A stretch of 64,000 nt of DNA from Haliclona indistincta (taxonomy: Eukaryota > Porifera > Demospongiae > Haplosclerida > Chalinidae): positions 7,196,191 through 7,260,190 of the forward strand of contig OZ024789.1 in the NCBI GenBank assembly GCA_964017065.1, given 5' to 3'. This document shows positions 34,301 through 46,000 of this stretch, piece by piece (position 1 is the stretch's first letter; each line of letters starts with the position of its first letter). Made by a program: the position numbers and the translations under genes. The notes below the pieces were generated by a model. It did no database searches, had not been told where the DNA came from, and saw only the letters and a program-made list of their open reading frames with translations.

Positions 34301-36324
34301 CGTCTAGCTGGCTATCTTACGTCGCAGGAAGACCGTAGAGCAGCCCGAGCGCCGTTTCTTTGTGGATTCTCGAACGCGGCGGCCATCTTGAAACGTGTGC
34401 AGGCTGTACACGATTTATAGCCCTCATTAACGCTCATTACATCAAAGAAAATTATTCATACTATGGTTTAAGTACTAGTTAAAGCACCGTGTCGAGTGCT
34501 CTATGGCGTATAATTGCATCAGGGGTGTGGCGAGAGACAAATAGAGGACGAGCCGAAGGCGAGTGGTCTATTTGTCGTTGAGACACGTCCCAAGTGCAAT
34601 CATATGCCTTGTAGCACTCTGCATATGCCTTGTAGCACTCTCAATTTTTTAACTTTACGACTTTTCTATTTTCTAGGCTATTGATGACTGTTCTATACCA
34701 AGAGAAGAAGTTAAACAACGCTTAAGTGATGCTATTAAGTACTGGTTTATGATTTGTATGGTTAGAAGTTAGCTGCTGTTCTTTTAGATTTCAAGAAAAA
34801 TACAAGTTTGAAGCCATGCGTGGTCTTGGAATTGATCGCCATTTGTTTGGCTTGTTCATAATTGCCAAGTGGTTGAAAATGGATCCAATGCCTCAAATGT
34901 TTCAAGACAAGGTATACTCATGTTGTTGTTTTTTTGTTGTCTTAATTATTCTTGTCCAGGCATTTAACCTTGCATTCCAGTTGTCCACTTCACAAACTCC
35001 TGTACGTATTACAAGTAGATGGAGGCCAGACCGTACATCGGAAGCTGGAGGATTTGGTACTGTTGCTGATGATGGTTATGGAGTCTCTTACATTGTAGTG
35101 GGAGAGGATACGGGTGAGTATCAATGCTGGGACCATGTTTCATATTAAGTTGGGCTACGGTTGTGATGCATACATGTGGGTAATAAGCCTTTCCCATGAA
35201 ATGTATGGGTGGCGTTAATTAAACGTGACGTCACTTCCGGAGTCTCAAAGCAACTCCACTAGCGGCTGTAATGTATGGGAGTGATTGAGAAAATGGTCGA
35301 ACTTTGAGCTCACCGTACTCAAGCTGGGTTTTGATTATTCTTGCTAAAATCGGGTAACTTCGAGTGCACAAGCCTGGCTATTGATACGAACTAAAATCAG
35401 CACGATCGTGCTTGGTTGAACGGCAAAACAGCGATGCCAGTCATAGCTGTATAACTGGAAGGATCGCGTTACTGAAAGAAGCACAGGTTTGTGGAAGCGC
35501 CAACCATATGCGAGCAGTTCCGCTTTGTCGGTGTGGAGTGTTTAGCGCCGGTAAGCAACAGTAGAACGAAGGCAAAGACGAGGATAAGCTTGCTACCGCG
35601 TACGGTAGCGCGGCCTGTTGCTAGTCACGAACAACGGTTGTTTACAGCGGGAAGAACACTAGTACAGCTTGCCACAACGTTAAGCAGAAGTGCAGTAGTG
35701 TGCATCACCGGCATTCATTTTCGTTAGTGAAGTAAAACAAAAATGAATGATCGCTACAGCATGTATCTATGTACCCTGCAGCGCTGGTTGTCAACGTAGA
35801 ATGCGTGTGAAATTCATAGTAAAGAATAGCCAAAGTACCACCAATTACAGCAGCAGAGTTTTAAAACTTGTGCCTGAAATGTGTAAGAGCACGCGCAGTC
35901 TGAAGTTCGCCTATTTTAGGTTATTTTCTCAATCACTCCCTTACATTACAGCCGCTGGGCGGAGCTAAATGGGACTCCGGAAGTGAATTAACGCTTCATT
36001 AACGCTTAATTACATTCTTTAGCCCGTTATTGGGAAAGGCTTATTGTATGTAAAATTTATCATTATTGTGAGCCTATAATATTGAAGGCAGCTATTTTGT
36101 TGTCTAGGCCAGTATTGTAGCTGGGCATATGTGTATGTTACTATCATGTGCGTTTTATGTCACTGCTGTAGTCAAAGACATTATCATTTTCTTTCATAGT
36201 CACCTTCAGTGTTCATTCCAAGCGTTCCTGTCCTACTACATCTTCCTCACAATTTGCTGATGCAATTAGGTCCGCTATGAACGACATGAAAGTTCTTTAT
36301 TCTAAGGAGCTTGGTTCATGCTAA
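26276..36324 (+). CDS. CPT1: carnitine O-palmitoyltransferase 1
   Basis: About 22 exons; first 26276-26533, 26586-26698, 26747-26804, last 36200-36324. The N terminus has the two CPT1 membrane segments (about 50-75 and 100-125 in the family; here AVFGFLFGTLVVLVWNFM is clear) and then LPSLPVPSL at the transferase start. Diagnostic motifs: WWLEYIYLR (27930), catalytic His in NVEHSTLDA (30735), [10 protein letters not shown] (32755), GIDRHLFGL (34835), LSTSQTP (34985) and DDGYGVSYIVVGE (35070). CPT1 sits in the outer mitochondrial membrane and transfers long-chain acyl groups from CoA to carnitine, the entry step for beta-oxidation. Malonyl-CoA inhibition is known for the family; it cannot be judged here. 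Several introns hold transposons. Confidence 0.95.
28313..28389. repeat. (TG)n microsatellite, about 38 units
   Basis: An uninterrupted gt/tg dinucleotide run in a CPT1 intron. Confidence 0.98.
28427..28560. repeat. foldback repeat
   Basis: gactcggaatctaactgaca...gggccaatca pairs with tgattggccc...cattagattccaagtc; the centre has cagcccgagggctg and atggttttac/gtaagaccat arms. Probably a small MITE in the CPT1 intron. Confidence 0.7.
28561..29106. other. CPT1 intron, unassigned
   Basis: No exon between about 27971 and 29107. A 60-codon frame at 28600 has no supporting features. The phrase accatgctcacactgacc resembles a transposon terminus but no partner was confirmed. Confidence 0.35.
29222..29924. 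other. CPT1 intron, repeat-like, unassigned
   Basis: Contains a small palindrome-rich block (attcaatgcgcattatatgcgcatcgaattc, 29798-29830 region) and a MITE-like end (agtgtgaaagggcctttag, about 29842). The opposite terminus was not located. Confidence 0.4.
31290..31920. other. CPT1 intron, nothing recognised
   Basis: AT-rich, no paired repeats or coding similarity seen. Confidence 0.4.
33225..33545. mobile_element. MITE, family B copy 2
   Basis: agtataccaggagcgtaaaa at the left and ttattcactcctggtatact at the right are inverted copies; the next block (aaggagcgttcaact / agttgaacgctcctt) also pairs. Same termini as 18827-19167. Lies in a CPT1 intron. Confidence 0.85.
34493..34642. repeat. foldback with a 21-bp tandem duplication at its right end
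   Basis: gagtgctctatggcgtataattgca pairs with tgcaatcatatgccttgtagcactc, and the loop has the inner palindrome aaatagaggac...gtggtctattt. The segment gcatatgccttgtagcactct is present twice in tandem (about 34601-34642). Confidence 0.75.
35182..36045. mobile_element. 864-bp MITE in the last CPT1 intron
   Basis: aataagcctttccca at the left is the exact complement of tgggaaaggcttatt at the right. A second pair (cacttccggagtc at 35234 and gactccggaagtg at 35971) lies inside with unequal spacing. No coding capacity; a GC-rich interior gives spurious open frames. Confidence 0.82.
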
Positions 36325-36640
36325 CTCGGCTACAAGCACAACTCACAAGTCTTACACATTATTTAGTAATTAAACTTTTCTTTACATCATTTAATTTTTG
36401 TGAAAATAATTATTTCACGTTGTATTTGTCATTTTACACTTGCACCAAAACAGACTAAATTGCACTACATAAGTTTCCAGAGCATAAGATTAAATATTAT
36501 TAGTTTTGTACTATTGCTTTTTGCATGTAAAATATTATTAATTTTTGACAGCTAGTCATGCGACCCCTCGCGCGCGGTCCTTCCCAGACTCGGCACGTGC
36601 GCACGAATAATGACACGCCCAGGTTGTTTTGTTGGACAAA
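36325..36640. other. intergenic spacer CPT1 / ATP synthase gamma
   Basis: AT-rich for 200 bp, then GC-richer just upstream of the ATP synthase gamma start (gcgcgcggtcc near 36570). The promoter presumably lies here; no specific element was identified. Confidence 0.45.
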
Positions 36641-38128
36641 ATGGCGTCTGTTGCTCGAGTGTTTCAAAGCGTTCAGCCGTTCCGCCCGTCATCATGGTGA
36701 GCTATCACTGGCATATGCGTTATACAGTAGTGTCATTGTGTGTTTCATACAGCCTGGTGGTTCGGAATATGGCGACCTTAAAAGATAGTGAGTGAACTGT
36801 CTTTCTGCAGCTGTATCCTTTAGTTTGATATTTTGTTTAGTCTCACTAAGGTTAAAATCTGTCAAGAACATTCAAAAGATTACTAAATCAATGAAGATGG
36901 TTGCTGCTGCGAAGTATGCTAGAGCAGAGCGTGAACTAAAACCAGCTCGCACTTTTGGGGAGGGTTCTCTTGGTATGTGAGAGATATACTGTCACAGCAT
37001 CCTTGATGTAGAGCAAATAGCAAATCATTGGTCCTAGCTATGTTTTCATTTTTCCTATAGCACTATTTGATCGTGCTGAGCTAGATGAAGAAGCAGCCAA
37101 ACGGAAGGGAAATCATCTCATTCTAGCCATGACATCAGATCGTGGTCTTTGTGGCAGTATTCACTCTAGTGTGGCCAAAGCTGTAAAAGCAATCATGCTA
37201 GAGAGAGGAGAGAGTTCCTCTACTGCTATAGTGTGTGTTGGAGACAAGGTGCGTAGTGTGCTACAACGAACACATCGCAACAACATTCTACTGTCATTCA
37301 ACGAAGTGGGCCGTAAGCCACCTGTGTTCCTTGAGGCATCGTTTATAGCACAGCAAATTTTGGACAGTGGATATGAGTTTGAAAGTGCTGAGATAATTTA
37401 CAATAAGTTCAAGTGAGCAATAATGTTTCATTGTACAAAATTGACTTCTTATTTTATAGATCTGTGATTGCTTTCCGTACCACTCAACAGCCATTTGTTC
37501 CTCTACGTGTTCTCAGCGAGTCAGGTAACGTGGCATTTGAGTGAACCACCAGTGTGTTATAATAAGTTATTGTTATGCCTCGGTGGGCGGAGCCACGAGT
37601 CATACAGTACAGTAGTTCGTTTGTGCATTGTGTTTCAGACTATTTTCCAGGCACACCTATTCTGACTACACTTGTGGTTAGCACTTTGTTTACACAGTAC
37701 ACCAAGTCTGCTATCCATAGTATGCTTACGTGGCTCTTGCTGCTATTTGATGCTTCATGTTACTTAGTCTGCTTATTTTTAATAGTTAAGTTTCAGAAAA
37801 TTACTCTACAGATAATCTAAGTATCTACGATGATGTTGATGCTGAGGTGTTGCGATGTTATCATGAGATGCTCCTGGCTAATGTCATCCATCTTGCACAA
37901 AAAGAAGGAGCTTGTAGTGAGCAGAGCTCTCGAATGACAGCTATGGATGCTGCTAGCAAGAATGCCAGTGAGACTTGTGATTTTATTATAAATTAGTTTA
38001 CTCACCTTGGTCTTTCTCATTCTACAGCTGAAATGATAGATAAGTTGACCCTTACGTACAATCGTAAGCGCCAGGCTGTTATCACTCGGGAGCTCATTGA
38101 GATTATTTCGGGAGCAGCTGCTCTATAG
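36641..38128 (+). CDS. ATP5F1C: ATP synthase F1 subunit gamma, mitochondrial
   Basis: Seven exons sum to 897 nt, 298 aa: 36641-36696, 36753-36787, 36841-36972, 37061-37412, 37460-37524, 37812-37967, 38028-38128. A transit peptide ([17 protein letters not shown]) precedes NMATLKD, the usual mature start. Conserved gamma motifs include [39 protein letters not shown] and the C-terminal [15 protein letters not shown]. Gamma is the rotating central stalk of F1 in the mitochondrial matrix. Length equals that of the vertebrate precursor. It is same-strand between CPT1 and CFAP20DC, with 185 bp to the next start codon. Intron 5 carries a short hairpin repeat. Confidence 0.97.
37575..37622. repeat. 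short interspersed hairpin repeat, copy 2
   Basis: tatgcctcggtgggcggagc, then cacgagtcatacagta, is the complement of the 9620-9662 copy with few changes. Lies in an ATP5F1C intron. Confidence 0.65.
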
Positions 38129-38312
38129 ACTTGACCTGTCATAGTATTATATGTATAACAAACTGTGTTGGCGGGAAGGGGTAGAATTAGTGACTTGTTA
38201 TTCAGAATTTGCTATGATTATTATTATTGATGCCACGCCTTGCCTCGGGGCTAGCTGTTGTTCTGTTATCTATGGTTGAATAGTTGCCATAGAAACTAAA
38301 TCACGTTCCAGC

Positions 38313-41137
38313 ATGGCGGCGGGCATATTCTCCCACGAGTACCAGGTAAATAAGTATCCCTATTATCTTCTTATAGAATGCTTTGCTTGTATATCAGGGA
38401 GGCAGTCACGTTGAACTGCTGACGGCAAGTGGTAGTGATCCGTTGTCACGGTGGCGTCTGCAGGGAACGGTGAGGAGAGAGTTCCATAACCAGCTGAAAG
38501 GATACGTGGTAGCTCTGATAGGTTCCTCTGCTACCACACGTCTCCAAATACCAAATAGTGACAAGAAAACACGTTAGTGAGCCCTCTGCACACCACAGGC
38601 AATGCACTGTATGCTTTAATTCCTCAGTTGGCCTTGTTCAACCTCACCTCCTGCTACAGTTATTAGCTCCACATGAGCCCAGAGTACTGATAGAGCTCAG
38701 GTACTAGTCGGGTATTTAATACACCTCATTTTCAATTACATTCCCGTACAATAGTACAGAAAAGTAGTTAAACACCTCATATCTAACACACTGTCGTTTT
38801 TTACTAATTTGCCTGTTGTATATAGTTTACTTGATGGTAGTGGTTGTCGCAGACGAATACATGTCTCATCATCACAGCGAGAGTTATCAGTTACTCCTCA
38901 ATGTGGCAAACTACCTCTACACTTTCTTCCTGCTGCACAGGTAAGCTGTCCACATGACCCCACATTGACCTTCCATCTTCTAATAGTGGGCATTGTTGTG
39001 TATCGACATGGCTTCTCTAATGCGTGGATTGTTCACTGGACAAGAGTTTCAATCGTTGGAACGAATCTCCATTGGTGGTAGTTGCTGTGTTCGGAAAGTA
39101 TTCACTATGAAGAACATGCCCAGCTCTGCTACTGACCTTCCTTCTGCCTGCCAGCCACCCCCCTCTGCTCCTTCATTTCTTTACACAGTGAGTACTGTAG
39201 AGCTAGTGATGAGGGGGGAAATACAAAACCATGGGTTACAACTATTGCACTGCTGATTTTGTGTTTTGGGAGTATAAATTTAGGTCTGTCGATTTGCATC
39301 AAAAATAGTTATCAATATATGTCTATTGTCTACTACTGTTACTACAGCAACATAGACAATGTCTCTTATTGTGCAGCTACTGAACTATACCATAGCCAGT
39401 GGTGCAAGAGAAAGAGGTGATGCTCACGATTCTGAAGTTGATAGAAAACAAGAACAAGTTACTCATGTTGCGTTTGGTCAAAAAATCCCAGTTCCCTCTC
39501 ACATAAACAAGTATACTCATCTTCCTGCTTCTCGTGGTAAAGATATGTTGTCAGATGAAGAACCAGATGAAGAACAGGAAGATATCACTGGCACTAGAAA
39601 TGCCAGCAAAAAGCAAGAAATAGCTACTCATGTTGCATTTGGTCAAAGAATTCCAGTTCCTCCTCACATTGCTGTTAAGCATCATATACAACCGATGACA
39701 TCTGGTAGAGATGACGGGGAGGGTAAGTTTGTGTAAAATGTGATTTTTTTGTTTATTAAGATTTCTATAGCTCATAAAAAAGACAATGCTCCTTCACCAC
39801 CTACTTTAAATCCCCACCCTCCTCCATCTTCACGTTCTGTTAAGTATATTAACCGAAGAAAGGATAACAAGACCAGGCCGACCTCAACTGAAGACTCACC
39901 TCAACAAGCTGCTCCAGAGAGCTCTCAGTTGTCTCATGATGAAGAGCTGGCTATCACTGCCCTGAAAGGAAGTGGTGTATACTCCTATCGATCACCACCT
40001 CACTCTGCTAGTAGACACCATCAACCAGTATTAGATCATGTACAAGTAAGTTACTGAAGACTAGTGCAGTATTTCTTCTAAAAATTCAACAAGTGCTTAC
40101 ATGAAGTTCTTCGTCACATTCAGCCAACAGCCCAACACAAAAAGTCCTGTGCTTTATAGAACAGAGCTGTAGACGCATTATAGTCCAAACACGTGTTCAT
40201 TGCCACCCCTCCAGTTATTCGGTGCTTCTGGAACTTCTGTCACAATTCACTTCAAATAAAATCTAAATTAAGCCGAATTTTTGGGGTTTTACATGCAGTT
40301 TCTAAATGATGCAGTACATGACATACAACAATACTTTGCAGAGCCAACACAGTTGCATAATCTGATGTTTAATCATGTTTTAGGAGTCGTCTACTGCTGA
40401 TTCATCACCAGTACGAGGGGCAAGACCTGAAGACGATTTTCTATCACCTGATCCTAACATACAGCTACATCAACTGGTCAGAACTGTAACTGATCTGGTC
40501 ATAATAATGAATGCACATGTATAATTATGTAATAAGTAAACAGTTGAGTTCTGCATTTAGTACACCATTTTGTACATAGGATTATGACTGGAGACGATAC
40601 AAGGACAGTGAAGATGAGGTGGAAGAAGGAAGAGAAGAAATCGATGAATTAGTTGACAAAGGCTTACAATTGTCATTGAAGACTCGATTGGCTCATGGAA
40701 TGATAAGTGCACCTGATAGAGAAAGAAAATTGGAACTAGGCGCTTCTGGAACACTAGGAAGCACTGTGAGTATTTAGATGTAGACACAAGCAAACATCTT
40801 AATTACTCCATTATAACTCCATGCTTTTTCAGAGCTGTTGTATGTGTGTGATTTTATGTAGGGAGATGGTGAACTGTCAGCCCAATTGAGAGCAGCAATT
40901 GAGAATCACCTCCATGAGTCACTTGATCTTAGGTAAGTTACCATTAAATGATGCGTTATTTGTACAATCATACTCTTGTGTATACACAGTGAGATGGGTG
41001 GACCGCTTAGTCCTATGTCTACCTCACATCTGGCTGAAAAATCAGAAAATGGAGAAGAAGAATTAGAGCTTGTCTATGATCCTGAATTGAACTGTTTTTA
41101 TGATCCCACAAACGGAAAATATTATGAGCTAAAATAA
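38313..41137 (+). CDS. CFAP20DC: CFAP20 domain-containing protein
   Basis: Eleven exons, including 38313-38345, 38398-38572, 38628-38699, 38826-38940, 38987-39188, 39376-39723, 39771-40046 and the last at 40989-41137. The N-terminal CFAP20 fold reads FSHEYQGGSHVELLTA, WRLQGTVRREF, LGLVQPHLLLQLL and FQSLERISIGGSCCVRKVFT, in the order of vertebrate CFAP20DC (C3orf67). The middle is low-complexity and holds a repeated 16-residue motif (THVAFGQKIPVPSHI / THVAFGQRIPVPPHI). The C terminus has VYDPELNCFYDPTNGKYYEL, a conserved end box. CFAP20 itself binds axonemal microtubule inner junctions; the role of this longer relative is less known. Only 90 bp separate its stop from TMA7. Confidence 0.92.
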
Positions 41138-41227
41138 TTAAAATTAATTTTTAATGAATGTAGCAGGTTCGCTCAGGCTCGGCGTACTAGTTCTATTTAG
41201 TGCCCTGGCTCTGTGTGCGTGAGAACC

Positions 41228-42920
41228 ATGTCTGGAAGGCAAGGTTAGTAGGAGACATGTTTAGATTATGTACACCAGCAATCTCTCTCAGGAGGAAAGA
41301 AGAAACCGCTAAAAGCTCCTAAGAAACAGGCAAAAGATATGGACGATGTGAGTAAGAACGTAGATTCATAATTGCATTTGGTCACGTGTCTGGTGACTCT
41401 TTTTCTTGCTATTGAATGCCTTTATGTTCTTTTAGGACGACCTGGCACTCAAGCAAAAGCAGCGAGACGATAAGAAGAAGCTTGCTGAAGCACAGTCTAA
41501 AGCATCACAAAAAGGACCAATGGGTGAGTTTTATTGCACATTTTTGACTTTCACCTTGTTCAGAATCAAAATGTCACGTTGCACCCATTTTCACTGAATT
41601 GTGTGTTGGTATGAGGTTGGTAAAAGATTGTGTCGCTGATAATTCAAGACACCAGCATTGCAGCGCTGGATGATTAGCATGTTTATACCTATGCCAGACA
41701 GCTTAGTATTGTGCAACGCGATCTTTGCTGAATGTGATTCTTGTTTTTTAATGATTAATTTTGATGAGAATTCGCGCCATAAACATGTGCATTTGTAGTC
41801 TAGTAAGGCAGTGTATGAAATAGCAGCCGGACATCGGACATTTTCCGACCATTTCTAGTATTTGTCTGAGCAAAATTAAAGTCGTTCTGCCAATTTGTCC
41901 GGATGAGTGTGTATGCGCAAGCTGCACGCAAAATGAATTTTACTTTTACAAGTGCGCATGCACGCGCGCAATAATTACTACGTAAGCCCCGCCCACAACG
42001 TGAGCACGTTGAATCTCGACGATCGTCATGAAGAGAAGTCTTGCTTCTACCTCCTCGAACGCCAGGCGAAGAAAAGTGAAGCACGAAACTTACCAGAAAT
42101 GGATGAGGCAGTTTGATAGAGAGTACCAAACCATGATGTGGCTTGACTGCGAGACGGCGATCGATGGAGGAGCTAAAGTAGCGGACAAAACTCGATCGAG
42201 TCTGTACGAAGTAGAAGGAATGTATTGTTGGTCGAAAAACTTCAACGACAAGTGCATCACGAGTAGAGCTGACTCTTTCAGAACTTCGAATGTGGTTGAT
42301 CATGGCAAGTCTGACCAACACGTGTACGCAATGAACTTGCTGAAAAAAGAAAATGCCCAAAAATAAGGCACTTGTGTTGCAACGTATGCTTCAGAAAAAA
42401 TAATGGCAGATCAAATATAAATGTCCGAACACAATTGACAATGCTCAGACATATGTCCTGACACTTTTTGCATTCTATTTCGTACACTACAAGGGGTAGT
42501 TTCTTTGTCTCACCTGCTCTATACCCATATGCATACTGTATTTCTTCAGTGCAAATATTCTTGCCCAATGTTAATTTTGTGACAGAAGTTCCGGAAGCAC
42601 TGAATAATTGGAGGTGAAGCAGCGAACACATGTTTTGAACGAAAATCTGTCTACGCCTCTGTTCTGTGAAGTACAGGACTTTTCGCGTGGGCTAGTGAAA
42701 GCACTTGCTGAAATTTGATGGTTTAGTACGCATTTCAGCGACAAGATGCTGAAAAAATAAGAGGCGCCAAATCTTTAGAAGAAATACTGTAGGCTCTAGA
42801 ATAAGCAGCAGGTTTGAGATTTCATGTTTGACTAAACAACCATTTTTGTCAAATAACAGTTCATTATGTGTTTTCCTTTTTATTTTAGGTGTTGGAGGAA
42901 TCAAGAAGAGCAAAAAATAA
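41228..42920 (+). CDS. TMA7: translation machinery-associated protein 7
   Basis: Four tiny exons (41228-41243, 41292-41347, 41436-41523, 42889-42920) give 63 aa: MSGRQGGKKKPLKAPKKQ then a Lys-rich helix and GPMGVGGIKKSKK. Length and sequence match TMA7/CCDC72 (64 aa in vertebrates). Yeast TMA7 co-purifies with ribosomes; the molecular role is poorly known. The third intron (1.37 kb) contains an hAT-like element and is by far the largest part of the gene. Confidence 0.95.
41809..42489 (+). mobile_element. non-autonomous hAT-like element with N-terminal transposase fragment
   Basis: Ends cagtgtatgaaatag and ctatttcgtacacta are inverted with two differences; CAGTG is a usual hAT start. Inside, 42028-42366 (plus) is an open frame of 112 codons whose C-terminal half (MYCWSKNFNDKC, then RTSNVVDHGKSDQHVYAMNL) fits the Cys/His zinc finger found at the N terminus of some hAT transposases. 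The catalytic part is missing. It lies in the third TMA7 intron, same strand. An 8-bp target duplication was not clear. Confidence 0.72.
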
Positions 42921-43060
42921 TTCTACAGTCCTCTAACAGATCTGACCTCCAACCTATTAATAATTTTTTAACATTGAACATACTGTTACGCCCTAGCTAT
43001 GAATAATAACAAAGTGTTACTGTAGTGCGAGCCCCGCCCTCCTGGTTTTAAGCTGCAGCA

Positions 43061-46000
43061 ATGCCAAGTTCTTCGCTAACTTTAGCTGAAGTGTTGGCGG
43101 TACTGAACGCGCCTTTGGAAGAACTAACAGCATGGGCGCTACTACACAACGCGGCTAGATCAATACAAGATGCCCACGAAGGTACAAGATCAAAATAATA
43201 AGCTCGAGTGTTGTTTATTAATTTTCTTACTAGCTCTACAGCGGTCACCCAACTCATCCTTGAGTGGAGTAGGTCCTCACCTTATCATCCACCATGAGAC
43301 TCTCTTTATACAACGTAGAGGAAAGCTGCAGTTTTCGTCTGGCATACAAAGTAATACCCACTGTGCTTAATACGACTACTAGTGCTACTGTTTATTCATC
43401 TATTAGCATCTGTGGACGCTAGGTTTTCTGCTCCTGAGCTACAACAAAAAGAAATAAGTGGGGGGGAGCAGCTTGCACAGGTATTCAAACCTTATGAGTG
43501 ATCTATCATCTTCAGCAACATACTATTAGGCCCAAGTGTTCAGCTTGTCAATGGTAGTGTCAACTGCGTTAGACTATGAAGAAAAAAGAGAAGTCAGTGA
43601 GTCACTAAATTCTCTTCTTGCACAAATGGAGAGCAAGGATGTGAACAAAAGGCCAACACTTGCAACTATTATCAAAGTACATAACATTTCCTGTTTCATA
43701 AATTTAGTTTTTTGTAGCTTTCTGCAGAACGTATGGAGACTTTGTCTGCTAATAGCTCTGCAGATGATGAGTTAGACAAGTTGTTTTCAATGGTGTATGG
43801 TGACCAAGATCAACTTGAGGTATTAGCAAGTATCAACACGACACTATATGTAACAATTTTGAATTTTTAGACTTCGTTTGCTGACTCTGATTCTGTTGCT
43901 GATGACTTAACATTAGCAGCGGAGGTGAGAAAATTAGTGAGTGTTGAGTCCTCTCTCATTTTTATTTATCAGCTTGCTGCTGTTGAGCAACGTCGCAGGA
44001 ACAGTATTGGCTCAACTGATCTACATTCATCAGTTAATGAAAGCCATAGTGAGGACTGCATGAGCCTCACCAGTAAAGGTGAGTAAGTGTGATTTTGTTT
44101 CTCTATCGTAATGTCCTGATTTAGGGTCTGTTGGTGTTCATGGCAGTATGGACAGTCTGCATCGTCAAGGAAGCACTCGCAGTACCAGCAGTACAGCTGG
44201 AGGTCTCAATCCCTCAACACTGAGAGGTGGAGACCATGGAAGAAAAATGCAGAAAATGGCTCCAAATACCCGATGGTCATCCTATGAACGGCTGAGGTTG
44301 CAGCAGAAGGAGAGTGATGCTCTGCAAGCAAACAAGAATTCAACAGACTCACTGTTCTATACTCCTGTGAGACATAGAAGAGCTGGGACACCACCTCCAG
44401 GAGCTGGACGTCCTCCTCGTCCTCCATCAATCAAAGTAGATGATCATGGCAGCAATGTGCACCCAAGAAAAGAGGTTTCCAGTCCATCCACTGAAACACA
44501 GAAATTGGATCAACTTCTAGTAGAAATAGACAACAGTCCACTGCACAGCGAGAGTGCACCGGATCTAATTGCAGTGAGTATATAACTTTGCACACATAAT
44601 AATACAACTCTGTTGTCTTCTGTACAGGCTGGAATTGAACCATTTATACCACCAGCATCATCAACTCCAAATATTATAGAGCACAGTGACCGTAAACAAT
44701 TTTCCTCACCATCAAAGCCTTTACCAGTTAATGTTCATCCAGAGGTCCATGGAACTCTAACTACTGGCTGGAAGCAAGAGGAAGAGGATGAAACTGATTC
44801 TCCTGTTCCCTCGCCTCCTCCTTCCTTACCTCCACAACTTCCTTTACAAGAGGACAACTCAACAGAGGTAACTTTCGAGTACAGCAGCATGCCAGCTCCT
44901 GAAGCGAACACGACCATGACACTAAGTGGAGAGTTTCTCTTCAATGATCCCACACAAAAGACACAGGTATCACCCAAATGTTATTAGCCTGACAGCAAGT
45001 TAACTTTATTACTGGTATTTACAGGATCAAGATGATTCAAGTCCTCCTTCACCCCCTCCTACACCCCCTCCTCCTATACCATCTTCTCAATTACAAACAG
45101 AGAATGATCAAGTTAGTCCAAACACTTGTACATACTTGTTTTATTTATAAATCAGTTGTCAATAACATTTTTACATTTTCAGGAGACTGCAGAGGGTGAC
45201 CACACTGGTGGTGGTATTATTACAACAAGCATGGCACTCAATGAGGCACTGGAGGTGTTGGATAATCAGCCTAATTTAAATGGTAACTGCACAGCTGAAT
45301 AATTATACCGATATCAATTATCATGTTCTCTTCTAAGAAACATCCAAAGATTCTACGTATGAAAATCTAAGCTGGGCGAAATCACCTGAGCAAGTCAGTC
45401 GACATGGTAGCAAGGGCAATGAGGAAGTTGATGGATGCTCTGTTTCGAAACTTACCTCGGAAATCACCAAAGCAAACTCATCTTCCACTAAAGAAGTGCC
45501 TGAAAAAGTAAAACCACTTGCTGAAAATCTTCCTGAGGATGAAGTCTACGCTGTTGTGAATAAGGCAAAGAAAAAGAAGAAAGAAGTCACACCGAGTGAT
45601 ATAGTACTAAGACACATGCAACCACCATCTCTGCGTTCATCATCAGTTGAAGATGTTAGCAGGGACAATGCTGTGGTTACTGAACCATACCGAGCTTCTA
45701 TGCCTCCTGATCTACTTCTTGAGGATTCTCCTTCTCTGCAAACTGATGATCCACAGTCTCCAGTAGTGCCATTATCTCCTGATCATGGTCGTCCACAGTC
45801 TCCAATGTCACTATCTCCTGAACATGGACAGTCTCTTCTGTTGCCTGCTTCCGATTCTTCTATCAACAAACTACAGGTAAGACAACTATAATAATATATT
45901 GTGAATATTTGCTATCACTCACTTTACTCTATAGTAGACCTATTACAACAATTACCTATTGTAGTATAGTTCCTCAACAATAATTAACTACTTTTTAATT

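Noticed and set aside
35491..35968. Two open frames of 73-78 codons
   Set aside because: Inside the 864-bp MITE in the last CPT1 intron; GC-richer interior produces frames on its own.
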